This document shows positions 1 through 8,669 of a DNA stretch of 41,705 nucleotides, one piece after another. Each line of letters opens with the position of its first letter. Position 1 is the first letter of the stretch. Source of the stretch: Actinomycetaceae bacterium (GTDB lineage: Bacteria; Actinomycetota; Actinomycetes; Actinomycetales; Actinomycetaceae). The stretch is from positions 1 to 41,705 of the forward strand of contig JAUNVE010000013.1 of the NCBI GenBank assembly GCA_030537795.1, written 5' to 3'. A program made the position numbers and the translations under genes. The notes beneath the pieces are model-generated. The model ran no database searches. It was not told the DNA's origin and saw nothing but the letters and a program-made list of their open reading frames with translations.

Positions 1-2
1 GT

Positions 3-2177
3 AGAGGTGGCCGTCAGTTTGACCGTGATGATCGCGGGGGGCGTAGCTTTGACCGGGACAAACGTGCAGATGAGACTTCCCAACCTGAGGAATTCGCAGC
101 TTATGAGCAGTTTGATCGCGAATTCGATGAGCCCACCAACACCATTGATGGCCTCGTTATCCCCGAAGGACTCGAAGCTACCGAACTTGACGCTGAAGCC
201 TACCAAGCTTTAGCCACCCTCGGTGAGAAAAACCAAGAAGCCGTCGCCAAACTCCTCGTTATGGCGGGGCAGCTCATAGACCTCGACCCTGAGCTGGCTT
301 ATTCCTATGCGCAAGTAGCAGTCAAACGTGCCGGACGAGTTGACCTCGTACGTGAAGCGGCAGCTCTAACTGCGTATGCGACCGACCGTTACGCCGAAGC
401 GTTACGTGAAGTGCGAGCAGTGCGACGCATGCGCGATGATTTCTCGTTGCGTGCAGTTGAAGCTGACTGTGAGCGCGGACTCGGCAAACCGGAAAAAGCG
501 CTCGAAATTGTGGCCGATACTGATATGAGTACGCTTGACCTTGACGAACAGGTCGAGTTGGTTCTGGTTTCAGCCGGAGCCCGCGCCGACCTCAAAGAAC
601 ACGAGACTGCGCTTATCCTTCTCGACGATGCGTTAACAAAAATGGGTGATGATGCCGACTCTCAACTAGTCCGCCGCCTGATGTTGGCCAAAGCCGATCA
701 GTTACGCGCTCTAGAACGATCGGAAGAAGCGGATCAAGTTGAAGCAATGATGCCCGCGGCAGCCGAAGATAATGACATCCTTGATATCCGTATGCTCGCT
801 GAATCGGATGTAACGGATCGGCGAAGCGACCTCAAAGGCAGTGTGGAGGCCCTGAGTGCGCGCTACGACACCCTCGTACTTGATTTGGACGGGGTGTGCT
901 ACATGGGTAAAGATCCCATTGATCACGCTGCCCCCGAAGTATCGACAGCCGTTGAAACCGGGATGAAACACGTCTTCGTGACGAATAATTCTTCCCGAAC
1001 GCCAGAAGCGATAGCGGCACAGCTCACGGAGCTCGGCTTCCCCGCTGAACCGAATGAAATTATGACATCCGGGATGGATGCCATGGGTCTGATGCAAGAC
1101 GAACTCGATGAAGGCGCTAAGGTCTTCGTCATCGGAGGAGACGGACTCAGAAAAGCCGTTGAAAGCGCGGGATTCATACTCGTACACAGTGCCGACGACA
1201 AGCCGGACGCGGTTGTTCAAGGCTTCGATCGTAGCGTTGATTGGGAGATGTTGTCGGAGGGGGCTCTTGCTATCAATGCAGGCGCACGCTTCTTTGCCAC
1301 CAACCTAGATGCGTCGTTACCAGTTGAACGCGGATTCGCTCTCGGAAATGGCGCCCTTGTTCGTGCCGTTCGTTATGCGACGAGTAAGAAACCGTTAGCG
1401 GCCGGCAAACCCCTGCCGGGAATTTTCCAACGCGGCATCCAACTTGTCGGAGGAGACCGCGCAGTAGCGATAGGCGACCGGCTGGAAACCGACATTGCTG
1501 GAGCACTGTCAGCGTCAGTCCCCTCCATGCACGTGCTAACAGGTGTTCACGATGCCAAAGCTGTAATTCTTTCCGATCGTGGTTTGCGACCGCAGTTTGT
1601 GCATCTCGATATGAGGGGATTGAATGAGCCGCATCCGCGGCCCCAACACCATCAGGATGGCACGTGGACCTGTGGACTCAGCCAAGTTGCCAAGGTGGAA
1701 AATGGACTGCTCACTCTCGACGGCGTTGCGCTAGAAGATGACGTGACGGTCACACTCGATTCCTACCGCGCCCTCATTGCAGCGGCGTGGGATCACGCGA
1801 CGGAATCACCTAAAGTAAAATGTCCCACCATCACGGTTGTCGACAACGACGACCCGGCCGGAATTGTCTCTGCGCCAGATGTGCCACAGTCACAGGACTC
1901 GGAAGAAACATCGACACCAGATGACTCGAGTGAAAGCGATGCCGAAGCCCAAGCTCGGGCCGATCTCGCCGCCGATGCGAAAGAATCAGATATCTCCGAG
2001 GCCGATCTCGCAGACATCAATGTCGATGAGATTCCCGAGTTCTTACCCGGTGAAGAAGAACTCGAAGCTCTGATGGAAGAAACTGCGCATATGGAGGATC
2101 CTGAACAGCGCGAGGCTGAAACTAACGAAGAGGAACCGGCCACCGATGACCAGCCAGCGGATGATGACGACGAATAA
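3..2177 (+). CDS. TPR-like protein fused to HAD-IIA phosphatase (5' partial)
   Basis: The reading frame is open from base 3, so the gene starts before the window; 724 residues are visible. It begins with an Arg/Gly/Asp-rich stretch with the repeated unit FDRD-x-RGGR. An alpha-helical TPR-like region follows (about visible residues 65-270). Then comes a HAD-IIA (NagD-type) phosphatase: the DLDG nucleophile motif has its aspartates at visible residues 294 and 296, followed by TNNSS, KPLPG and the GDRLETD metal-binding motif. The tail is strongly acidic (about 80 residues). In mycobacteria the same two functions are separate neighbours (Rv1691-like TPR protein, Rv1692 glycerol-3-phosphate phosphatase) just upstream of tlyA, so here they appear fused. 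A GTG at 843 with AAAGG upstream could allow separate translation of the phosphatase. The substrate is inferred only from the family and context. Confidence 0.88.
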   Translation, partial: RGGRQFDRDDRGGRSFDRDKRADETSQPEEFAAYEQFDREFDEPTNTIDGLVIPEGLEATELDAEAYQALATLGEKNQEAVAKLLVMAGQLIDLDPELAYSYAQVAVKRAGRVDLVREAAALTAYATDRYAEALREVRAVRRMRDDFSLRAVEADCERGLGKPEKALEIVADTDMSTLDLDEQVELVLVSAGARADLKEHETALILLDDALTKMGDDADSQLVRRLMLAKADQLRALERSEEADQVEAMMPAAAEDNDILDIRMLAESDVTDRRSDLKGSVEALSARYDTLVLDLDGVCYMGKDPIDHAAPEVSTAVETGMKHVFVTNNSSRTPEAIAAQLTELGFPAEPNEIMTSGMDAMGLMQDELDEGAKVFVIGGDGLRKAVESAGFILVHSADDKPDAVVQGFDRSVDWEMLSEGALAINAGARFFATNLDASLPVERGFALGNGALVRAVRYATSKKPLAAGKPLPGIFQRGIQLVGGDRAVAIGDRLETDIAGALSASVPSMHVLTGVHDAKAVILSDRGLRPQFVHLDMRGLNEPHPRPQHHQDGTWTCGLSQVAKVENGLLTLDGVALEDDVTVTLDSYRALIAAAWDHATESPKVKCPTITVVDNDDPAGIVSAPDVPQSQDSEETSTPDDSSESDAEAQARADLAADAKESDISEADLADINVDEIPEFLPGEEELEALMEETAHMEDPEQREAETNEEEPATDDQPADDDDE

Positions 2178-2334
2178 CGAAAGTACCCTAGCAACTCGCG
2201 AGTGGGAGGCATACTGGGAAGGCATAGCCTCCTCGGATCTTCCCACTCGCCTCGATGCGTTGCGTCGCGCAGAGGCTGAACTATCAGCACAGGTTGAATC
2301 AGGTGCCGGCGGTGGCAAAACTTCGCAGAATTGA
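2146..2334 (+). CDS. Small hypothetical protein between phosphatase and tlyA
   Basis: This 62-residue ORF overlaps the end of the phosphatase fusion by 32 nt and the start of tlyA by 23 nt. GAGGAA lies 10 nt before the ATG at 2146; ATGs at 2161 and 2164 are alternatives. The product has a Trp-rich centre (WEAYWEG) and a probable helix (LDALRRAEAELSAQ). It has no Cys, no signal peptide and no membrane segment. Mycobacteria also have a short gene (Rv1693) between the phosphatase and tlyA, so position supports a real gene. I do not recognise the family and assign no function. If it is not translated, the gap between its two neighbours would be an untranslated spacer of about 134 nt inside an otherwise packed run. 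Confidence 0.55.
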   Translation: MTSQRMMTTNNESTLATREWEAYWEGIASSDLPTRLDALRRAEAELSAQVESGAGGGKTSQN

Positions 2335-3148
2335 TTCTGAACTGGTTCGTCGAGGGCTAGCGCCCTCTCGTACGCGTGCGCAGGAAATGATTGAAGCCGG
2401 ATCAGTTAAGCTTGACGGCATTGTCGTTAATAAACCAGCCCGGCAAGTGGATCCGGCACAAGCCATTATTATCGACCAGGCAGAAGCGGAACGATACGCC
2501 TCCCGCGGAGGATATAAGTTGGCTGGCGCCCTCGACATTCTTGGTGACTTAGCTCCAACTATCCGCGGTCGACGGTGTCTAGATGCCGGTGCGTCTACCG
2601 GTGGTTTTACCGACGTACTGCTGCGTCGCGGTGCCGATAGCGTGATCGCTGTCGATGTAGGGTACGGCCAACTCGCGTGGCGGCTCCAAACCGACCCTCG
2701 AGTCACCGTGCTGGATCGCACGAATGTGCGTTACCTGCAACCCGACGATATTGCTCCCGCCCCGGCAGTGGTCGTATCGGACCTATCATTTATCTCGCTT
2801 ACACTTGTTCTTCCGACCCTGGCGAAATGTGCGCGTGCTGACGCTGACTTTCTGCTCATGGTTAAACCCCAATTCGAGATTGGGCGCGACAAACTTGGAA
2901 GCGGCGGCGTTGTGCGCGATGTCAATCATCATCATGAAGCAGTCACAGCTGTTTTGGACTGTGCCAGAAGGCTCAATCTTGCGCCCTATGCGGTGGCCGC
3001 TAGTCCATTGCCGGGCCCGGCTGGAAATGTCGAGTATTTCGTTGCATTGCGGACCAATCATTCGCATGCCATCGCAGAAGCTGATCAAGCAGACGTTGTG
3101 TGGGAAGCTATATATAACGGACCAGCCGCAGAGAGGACCACACCGTGA
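2312..3148 (+). CDS. tlyA: TlyA 2'-O-ribose rRNA methyltransferase
   Basis: TlyA methylates 2'-OH positions of cytidines in 16S and 23S rRNA; loss in mycobacteria gives capreomycin resistance. The 278-residue product has an N-terminal S4 RNA-binding domain (residues 4-60, starting LRRIDSELVRRG). It is followed by an FtsJ-like methyltransferase fold with the SAM motif DAGASTGGFTD (91-101). The K69-D157-K185 pattern (GGYKL, VVSDLSF, VKPQFE) fits the catalytic residues of this fold. The GTG at 2312 was chosen because AGGTG lies about 6 nt upstream and the protein then begins as in known TlyA. An open frame reaches back to 2255 but would add residues unlike the family. It overlaps nadK by 4 nt, implying coupled translation. 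The short basic N-terminus before the S4 domain resembles the longer TlyA type that acts on both subunits. Confidence 0.95.
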   Translation: MAKLRRIDSELVRRGLAPSRTRAQEMIEAGSVKLDGIVVNKPARQVDPAQAIIIDQAEAERYASRGGYKLAGALDILGDLAPTIRGRRCLDAGASTGGFTDVLLRRGADSVIAVDVGYGQLAWRLQTDPRVTVLDRTNVRYLQPDDIAPAPAVVVSDLSFISLTLVLPTLAKCARADADFLLMVKPQFEIGRDKLGSGGVVRDVNHHHEAVTAVLDCARRLNLAPYAVAASPLPGPAGNVEYFVALRTNHSHAIAEADQADVVWEAIYNGPAAERTTP

Positions 3149-3999
3149 CCCGCACAGTGATGTCGATTGTCAACGCCACTCGCGAAACCGCGCGTGATAC
3201 CGCCAATCATGTGCGCGCTGGTCTGGAGTCATACGGTATCCGCGTAATCGACGAACGAGCCGATGAAGAGGCAGAACTCGTGCTCGTTTTCGGTGGCGAT
3301 GGAACAATCTTGTGGGCTGCTCAATTTGCGCGCGAACTCGGCGTGCCGCTACTGGGACTCAATATAGGGCATATGGGGTTCCTTGCCGAAGCCGAAATTG
3401 ATTCCGTCGAATCGCTTATTCGACGAGTCGCATCTCGCGACTATACCGTGGAAAAACGGATGACGCTCGAGGTAGACATTCATGTTCCAGGCAGAGGTGT
3501 ACAGCACGACTGGGCGTTTAACGAAGCGGCCATTATGCGCACAGATTTGGCGCATCCGGCTAATCTCGGCGTTGGAGTGGACGGACAAGGAGTTTCAACA
3601 TACGGGGCAGATGGCATTATTTTGTCCACGCCGACTGGTTCCACAGCCTACAGTTTTTCAGCTGGTGGCCCGGTGGTATGGCCCGATACCGAAGCCGTAC
3701 TCATGGTGCCGTTGGCAGCCCATGGACTCTTTACTCGACCGCTTGTGGTTAGCCCCACCTCTGAGCTGGAAGTGACGGTTGCGGAAAATCAGTGGGCCGA
3801 CCTCGAAGTCTGGTGCGATGGCATACGGTGTATTAATGCCCCCTCCGGAACCCGCATCGTATGCCGCGCCTCGGACACGCCACTCATGTTTGCGCGTCTT
3901 TCTGACACTCCATTTTCGACCCGGTTGGTGGCAAAATTTGATCTACCCGTCAGCGGCTGGCGATATACGAATGGCGGTGTGGCAGGAGAGTCACAGTGA
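3145..3999 (+). CDS. nadK: NAD kinase
   Basis: This enzyme phosphorylates NAD to NADP in the cytoplasm. The 284-residue product carries the GGDG motif at residues 50-53 (VFGGDGTIL), the NEAAIM motif, and the conserved block GADGIILSTPTGSTAYSFS that forms the NAD site and ends in the Gly-rich loop AGGP. The length is normal for the family. The GTG start at 3145 overlaps the tlyA stop (GTGA), and its own stop overlaps recN in the same way. The order tlyA-nadK-recN is the standard actinobacterial order. It is also called ppnK. No unusual residue was seen. Confidence 0.96.
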   Translation: MTRTVMSIVNATRETARDTANHVRAGLESYGIRVIDERADEEAELVLVFGGDGTILWAAQFARELGVPLLGLNIGHMGFLAEAEIDSVESLIRRVASRDYTVEKRMTLEVDIHVPGRGVQHDWAFNEAAIMRTDLAHPANLGVGVDGQGVSTYGADGIILSTPTGSTAYSFSAGGPVVWPDTEAVLMVPLAAHGLFTRPLVVSPTSELEVTVAENQWADLEVWCDGIRCINAPSGTRIVCRASDTPLMFARLSDTPFSTRLVAKFDLPVSGWRYTNGGVAGESQ

Positions 4000-5678
4000 T
4001 CGATGAACTGCATATCCGTGATCTGGGAGTCATTGAAGAAGCCCACCTCGAACTTGGACCCGGCCTGACCGTAATCACAGGAGAAACCGGTGCCGGAAAA
4101 ACAGTGTTGCTCACCTCCATCGAATTACTCCTTGGACGACGCGCAGATTCTACGAAAATCCGGGCACAGGCAGATGAAGCTATCGTTGACGGTGTCTTTT
4201 CACTCAGTTCTCAAGCTGTTGCCGAACTCGCTATCGAAGGAGTCGAGGAACCGGAAATCATCATTACTCGACGTTTAAATCCGCATCGCTCTCGCGCCTA
4301 TCTCGGGCGGCGACCAACTCCGCTAGCTACACTTCAAGAACTGGCTCCTCATGTCGCAGTTGTGCACGGCCAGGCAGACCAGTTGAATCTGCGGTCAAGT
4401 GTTCACCAGCGCGCCCTCATCGATGAATTTGCGGGTCCGGACCACGCTGAACTGCTGGACCGCTACAACCGAGCATGGAAGGCTGCGGTACGGGCGAAAA
4501 GAGAACGCGACGCTTTTGAAGCATCCTTAGCGCAGGCCGAAACCGAAATCGAGGAGATTAAACCCATACTCGATACCATTGATGCCCTGGATTTGCGTGA
4601 TGGTGAAGAAGAGGAACTACGGCTAGAAGCCGAACGAATCACTCACGCTGAGACACTCCGCGAGGCCCTGGTCGCAGCCTACAGGTTGCTTGCGGGAGGT
4701 GGGCCTGAAGGAATTGGAGCAGCTGATGCGCTCGGCCAAGCCAGTGCGCATGTGGAGCGAGCCGAAAACTTAGACTCCACTCTCAACCAGTTGGCTAGTC
4801 GAGTGATGAGTCTGGCTGCAGACGCGGATGCTTTACGCGATGATATTGCTCGCTATCTTGAAAATCTGAAAGCTGATCCGCAGCGGCTCGACGATATCCA
4901 CAGTCGACGCCGCCAAATCACCACCCTTTTGCGCGGCCGGGCCGCAGATATTGCGGGTTTGCATGAGTGGGCTACTGCGGCGGCCAAGCGCGTTGCGCAA
5001 TGGGAGAATAAAGATGACGAACTGGCTCAACTGAATGACACCCTAACCGTTGCGCAGCGGGAGATTCTTGCAACTGGACGAGCTATTTCGCAATCACGTC
5101 AAGCTGCCGCGCGTAGTCTAGCCAAACGCGTTGAAACTGAATTGACTGGACTATCGATGAAAGGCGCTCGATTAATCGTCAGTGTTACGCCAAAGCCTAA
5201 ACCGGCTCCCGATGGTCTTGACGACATCACCATGGAACTCCAACCTCATCCGGATGCACCCCCCGTACCACTGGGACACGGGGCATCTGGCGGCGAGCTT
5301 TCGCGACTCATGCTCGCCATTGAAGTAGTTCTGGCTGAACATACGCCGCATCAGAAGCATCAGCATGCGTATATTTTCGATGAAATCGATGCGGGCGTGG
5401 GAGGTCGCGCCGCTCGTTCGGTGGGGGAGCGGCTGGCCAGATTAGCTCAGACACGCCAAGTACTGGTTGTCACTCATCTACCGCAGGTGGCTGCTTGGGC
5501 TACTACACACCTGCTGATTACCAAAAATGGGACAACTACGACGGTGAAAGAACTGGACTCAGACGAACGCATTGTCGAGCTGGCACGCATGTTATCAGGA
5601 TCCGATAGCTCAAGTACGGCACGCGCCCACGCCGCTGAGCTCCTCAACGACGTAAAAGTGGCACAATCAAAGATGTGA
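3996..5678 (+). CDS. recN: DNA repair ATPase RecN
   Basis: RecN is an SMC-like ATPase that helps repair double-strand breaks. The 560-residue product has Walker A GETGAGKT at residues 29-36, a central helical coiled-coil region, the ABC signature HGASGGELSRLMLA, and Walker B AYIFDEIDAGVGG followed by the His of VVTHLPQVAAWA. The coiled-coil arms are short, as in all RecN. The GTG start at 3996 overlaps the nadK stop by 4 nt, and the stop overlaps the steA GTG. It is therefore the third gene of a coupled run. No SOS-box-like promoter lies directly before it, so it is presumably transcribed with its neighbours. Confidence 0.96.
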   Translation: MIDELHIRDLGVIEEAHLELGPGLTVITGETGAGKTVLLTSIELLLGRRADSTKIRAQADEAIVDGVFSLSSQAVAELAIEGVEEPEIIITRRLNPHRSRAYLGRRPTPLATLQELAPHVAVVHGQADQLNLRSSVHQRALIDEFAGPDHAELLDRYNRAWKAAVRAKRERDAFEASLAQAETEIEEIKPILDTIDALDLRDGEEEELRLEAERITHAETLREALVAAYRLLAGGGPEGIGAADALGQASAHVERAENLDSTLNQLASRVMSLAADADALRDDIARYLENLKADPQRLDDIHSRRRQITTLLRGRAADIAGLHEWATAAAKRVAQWENKDDELAQLNDTLTVAQREILATGRAISQSRQAAARSLAKRVETELTGLSMKGARLIVSVTPKPKPAPDGLDDITMELQPHPDAPPVPLGHGASGGELSRLMLAIEVVLAEHTPHQKHQHAYIFDEIDAGVGGRAARSVGERLARLAQTRQVLVVTHLPQVAAWATTHLLITKNGTTTTVKELDSDERIVELARMLSGSDSSSTARAHAAELLNDVKVAQSKM

Positions 5679-6874
5679 AACGTCCCTGGAAACTGCGAAA
5701 AAAAGTCAGACCCGAGCAAGAGGATGGTCGGGTCCGAGTTGATGAACGCACGAAGAAACTGGCGCGCCGTCTCGAAACTGGTGAGATAGCGGTCATTGAC
5801 CACGCCGATATCGACCGAGTGGCAGCTGAATCCCTGGTGTCTTGTCGTCCCGCAGCGGTGCTCAATGCCGCTAAATCAACAACGGGACGCTATCCGAATC
5901 TGGGCCCACGCATTCTCCTCGATGCTGGTATTCCGCTGATTGATGACCTCGGCCCCGATATTATGACGCTCCAAGAAGGCGACAGAGTTCGTCTGGATGG
6001 AGATAGCGTTTATGCTGGCGATAAACTCATCGCGCAAGGTCAGGTGCAGACGCTTGAAACCAACGAACAGGCGATGAATGATGCCCGTGAGGGAATGTCG
6101 GCGCAAATTGAGGCTTTCGCAGCCAATACGATGGAATACCTGTCGCGAGAACGAGATCTCCTCCTCAACTCAGTGGGAATCCCCGAGGTTAAAACAGAGT
6201 TTAACGACCACCATGTGCTGGTTGTCGTGCGCGGCTACCATTACAAGGAAGATCTCAATCTACTCAAAACGTATATCCGCGACTATCGACCGGTACTCGT
6301 GGGAGTAGATGGCGGAGCTGACGCTATTTTAGAAGCTGGATTCACACCCGCCATGATTATTGGAGATATGGATTCCGTTTCCGATAAAGCTCTAACATGC
6401 GGGGCGGAAATTGTTGTTCACGCCTATCGAGATGGCAGAGCACCGGGACTTGATCGCGTGGAAAACATCGGTGTGGAACATGTGATTTTTCCTGCGACGG
6501 GAACCTCTGAGGACGCCGCCATGCTTCTTGCGGATGCAAAAGGAGCGTCATTGATAGTTACGCTCGGGACGCATACGACACTGACTGAATTCCTCGATAA
6601 AGGTCGAGCTGGAATGGCATCAACCTTTTTTACCCGCCTTGTCGTCGGACCCAAACTGGTAGACGCCAAAGGCGTTTCACGAATCTACCGTACTCGTATC
6701 TCCTCTTGGCAACTCTTCATGCTCTCAGCCGCGGGCTTGCTTGCAATTATTCTGGCGCTCGCGGTGACACCTGCTGGGCAAGCGTTCTTTTCTATTATTC
6801 TCGTTCATTTCTGGGATATCGTCGATATCGTCCGCGGCTGGCTTGGATTAGCGCCCGGCGTCCCCACTACTTAA
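5675..6874 (+). CDS. steA: SteA-like cytokinetic ring / cell separation protein
   Basis: The 399-residue product has a thiamine-pyrophosphokinase-like fold (VGVDGGADAILEAGF, IIGDMDSVSD) with one hydrophobic membrane segment near the C-terminus (about residues 345-385). This arrangement defines the actinobacterial SteA family (Rv1697 and corynebacterial relatives). In Corynebacterium SteA works with SteB in the cell separation pathway that activates septal peptidoglycan hydrolases. The gene starts with a GTG overlapping the recN stop and is followed by steB after a 9-nt gap with an AAGGAGG ribosome site. The TPP-kinase-like part is not expected to make TPP. The function is inferred from family and gene order. 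Confidence 0.9.
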   Translation: MKRPWKLRKKVRPEQEDGRVRVDERTKKLARRLETGEIAVIDHADIDRVAAESLVSCRPAAVLNAAKSTTGRYPNLGPRILLDAGIPLIDDLGPDIMTLQEGDRVRLDGDSVYAGDKLIAQGQVQTLETNEQAMNDAREGMSAQIEAFAANTMEYLSRERDLLLNSVGIPEVKTEFNDHHVLVVVRGYHYKEDLNLLKTYIRDYRPVLVGVDGGADAILEAGFTPAMIIGDMDSVSDKALTCGAEIVVHAYRDGRAPGLDRVENIGVEHVIFPATGTSEDAAMLLADAKGASLIVTLGTHTTLTEFLDKGRAGMASTFFTRLVVGPKLVDAKGVSRIYRTRISSWQLFMLSAAGLLAIILALAVTPAGQAFFSIILVHFWDIVDIVRGWLGLAPGVPTT

Positions 6875-6883
6875 GGAGGCACA

Positions 6884-7828
6884 ATGGTTGACTTTCGCTA
6901 TCACCTTGTTTCCCTGATCTCCGTGTTCATTGCTCTGGCGCTCGGAGTGGTGCTGGGAGCCGGTCCGCTACAAACCCCTATTGCTTCCGGGTTGACGAAC
7001 CAGGTTGAGCAGTTGCGCGAGCTACAGACTAAGAAGACTGAAGAAGTTGAAGCTTCACGTGAAGAAATTACTAAGCGCAACGATTGGATTCACGATATTA
7101 CTGAGCAACTTCTTCCCGGAACTTTGGAAAATCACTCGGTTGCTCTCATCACCTTCGATGAAACCCGCGGCGAAGACATTGATGCCATCCGTCAATACCT
7201 GGAGCTGGCGGGGGCTACCGTCAATCAACGAGTCACCGTTGATCCCAAGTGGTACAGCATGGATTTGATGCAGTTTAGGCGATCGCTATCGGGTCCTATT
7301 GCTGACAATCTGACCAATCAACAAACCACGGAGACGGCGCCGGAGGCTATTTTGGCGCACGGCCTTCTCGAGGTCATTACCACTGATTCAGAGAGCAGTT
7401 CATTCTTGCGTGAGATGTTCACCGACTCAGATAATGCCCTCGTATCCTTTGATACAGATCCCGCTGTATCAGATACGATCGTCATCATCGGAGGCCCCAC
7501 CGCCACAGATTTAACTGATGACGAAGAAGTCGAACCAGCACCTGAACCGACCGAAGGCACCGATGAGGTCGATACGCAGATGATTACCCAGCTGGCAGCA
7601 GTGATGGCATTGGCTCCGCATTCAGCTGTGGTAGTGGGGGATGCTAGTGCAGAAAATGGTCTCGTCTCACTTATCCGATCCGATGCCGTGGAAGTGACCA
7701 CCGTTGACTCAGCGGGAACAGCCATGGCAAATTCGGCTACCGTTCTTGCCCTACCGACCGCCGAGGCAAAGAGTCGCGCTTTCGGATATGCCTCATCGGC
7801 ACAAGAACATCTCCCTACTCTCCCATAA
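6884..7828 (+). CDS. steB: SteB / MctB-like membrane-anchored protein
   Basis: The 314-residue product starts MVDFRYHLVSLISVFIALAL, a membrane segment typical of the MctB/SteB family. It is followed by a coiled coil (about residues 40-70) and an extracytoplasmic domain. The mycobacterial member MctB was linked to copper export; the corynebacterial member SteB to cell separation with SteA. Pairing with steA here favours the division role. A clear AAGGAGG precedes the ATG. A low-complexity acidic loop with repeated EPAPEPTEG-type residues lies around residue 210-225. The end of the gene is 13 nt before the next start, so it is part of the same transcription run. Confidence 0.85.
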   Translation: MVDFRYHLVSLISVFIALALGVVLGAGPLQTPIASGLTNQVEQLRELQTKKTEEVEASREEITKRNDWIHDITEQLLPGTLENHSVALITFDETRGEDIDAIRQYLELAGATVNQRVTVDPKWYSMDLMQFRRSLSGPIADNLTNQQTTETAPEAILAHGLLEVITTDSESSSFLREMFTDSDNALVSFDTDPAVSDTIVIIGGPTATDLTDDEEVEPAPEPTEGTDEVDTQMITQLAAVMALAPHSAVVVGDASAENGLVSLIRSDAVEVTTVDSAGTAMANSATVLALPTAEAKSRAFGYASSAQEHLPTLP

Positions 7829-7841
7829 CGAAAGGACCACA

Positions 7842-8669
7842 ATGACGGCGCCGCGTTGGGCCCCCGCATTAGCGGCGGGAATGTCCTCTGCTGCAATTAC
7901 ATACGGTTTGACCCGTCTGCTATCGACAGCAGACTCCTTAGCGCGTAAGAACTATCGCGGTGATTCCATATCCCTAGCTGAGGGATTTGCTATCGCCACC
8001 GCCCTCACCGGATGCTCACTCGCACGCGGAGATTTGGCGGCGGCAGTAGCAGTAGGGTCAGCTGCCGTGGTCGGAGCGGCCGACGACTTCGACGCTGGAC
8101 GCCATGACGGTCCCGCCCCTGCCAAAGGATTGCGCGGCCACTGGAAGGCACTACAAAGCGGTCACGTCAGCACGGGAGTGTTGAAAGTATTGGCCATCGG
8201 TTCGGCAAGTGCACTTTACGCTGCTCGTACCCGTCGCGTGCGTAATCGCACAATCAGTGATTTCATGCTTGATTCCGTGATCATTGCCGGATCCGCCAAT
8301 ATCGCTAACCTATTCGACCTACGGCCTGGGCGGGCTCTTAAAATGTCAGCTATGTGTGCATCGGTTGCTAACCTGGTGCAGTCTAATCCCCGCGCCTACG
8401 GTGCAGTCATGGGCAGTATTAGCGGCAGCGCGCCCACTGATCTTTCCGCACGCACAATGCTTGGTGACATGGGGGCAAATCCACTTGGTCTCTATGTCGG
8501 TATGCTGGCCACGCATCCGGACTCGCGTGCCTTCCGGGCAGTTATGGCACTACTAACCGTGGGGCTCATCGGAGCTGCGGAAAAAGTATCTTTCAGTACC
8601 ATTATCGATCAGCAACCACTTTTACGCGCTCTCGATAGACTCGGAACTCAGCGCGACGGACGGGAGTGA
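7842..8669 (+). CDS. Divergent MraY/WecA-like glycan phosphotransferase
   Basis: This 275-residue hydrophobic protein shows degenerate but ordered motifs of the polyprenyl-phosphate N-acetylhexosamine-1-phosphate transferase family: N37-x2-G40-x2-I43, D81-D82 (GAADDFDAG, like the DDxxK of MraY), KGLRGHW (95-101), N156-LFD159-LRPGR (like NLTDGLDG), and GDMGANPLG (208-216, like MGDTGSLALG). It is shorter than the true MraY at 33370. It lies between steB and murJ, so a role with a lipid-linked envelope glycan is likely. Substrate and acceptor are unknown. The ATG at 7842 has AAAGGA 5 nt upstream; the frame is open further upstream, but that part lies inside steB. The stop overlaps the murJ GTG by 4 nt. 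Confidence 0.75.
   Translation: MTAPRWAPALAAGMSSAAITYGLTRLLSTADSLARKNYRGDSISLAEGFAIATALTGCSLARGDLAAAVAVGSAAVVGAADDFDAGRHDGPAPAKGLRGHWKALQSGHVSTGVLKVLAIGSASALYAARTRRVRNRTISDFMLDSVIIAGSANIANLFDLRPGRALKMSAMCASVANLVQSNPRAYGAVMGSISGSAPTDLSARTMLGDMGANPLGLYVGMLATHPDSRAFRAVMALLTVGLIGAAEKVSFSTIIDQQPLLRALDRLGTQRDGRE

Noticed and set aside
7-213. Open frame of 68 codons at the window start
   Set aside because: It lies out of frame inside the 5' part of the TPR/HAD fusion, whose own frame continues smoothly through it.
1793-2290. Long minus-strand frame opposite the acidic tail
   Set aside because: Antisense of a Glu/Asp-codon-rich region gives long Ser-rich frames by chance; no ribosome site or family resemblance.
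7318-7896. 192-codon minus-strand frame opposite steB
   Set aside because: A Ser/Val/Thr-rich mirror of steB with no recognisable motif; the sense gene is well supported.
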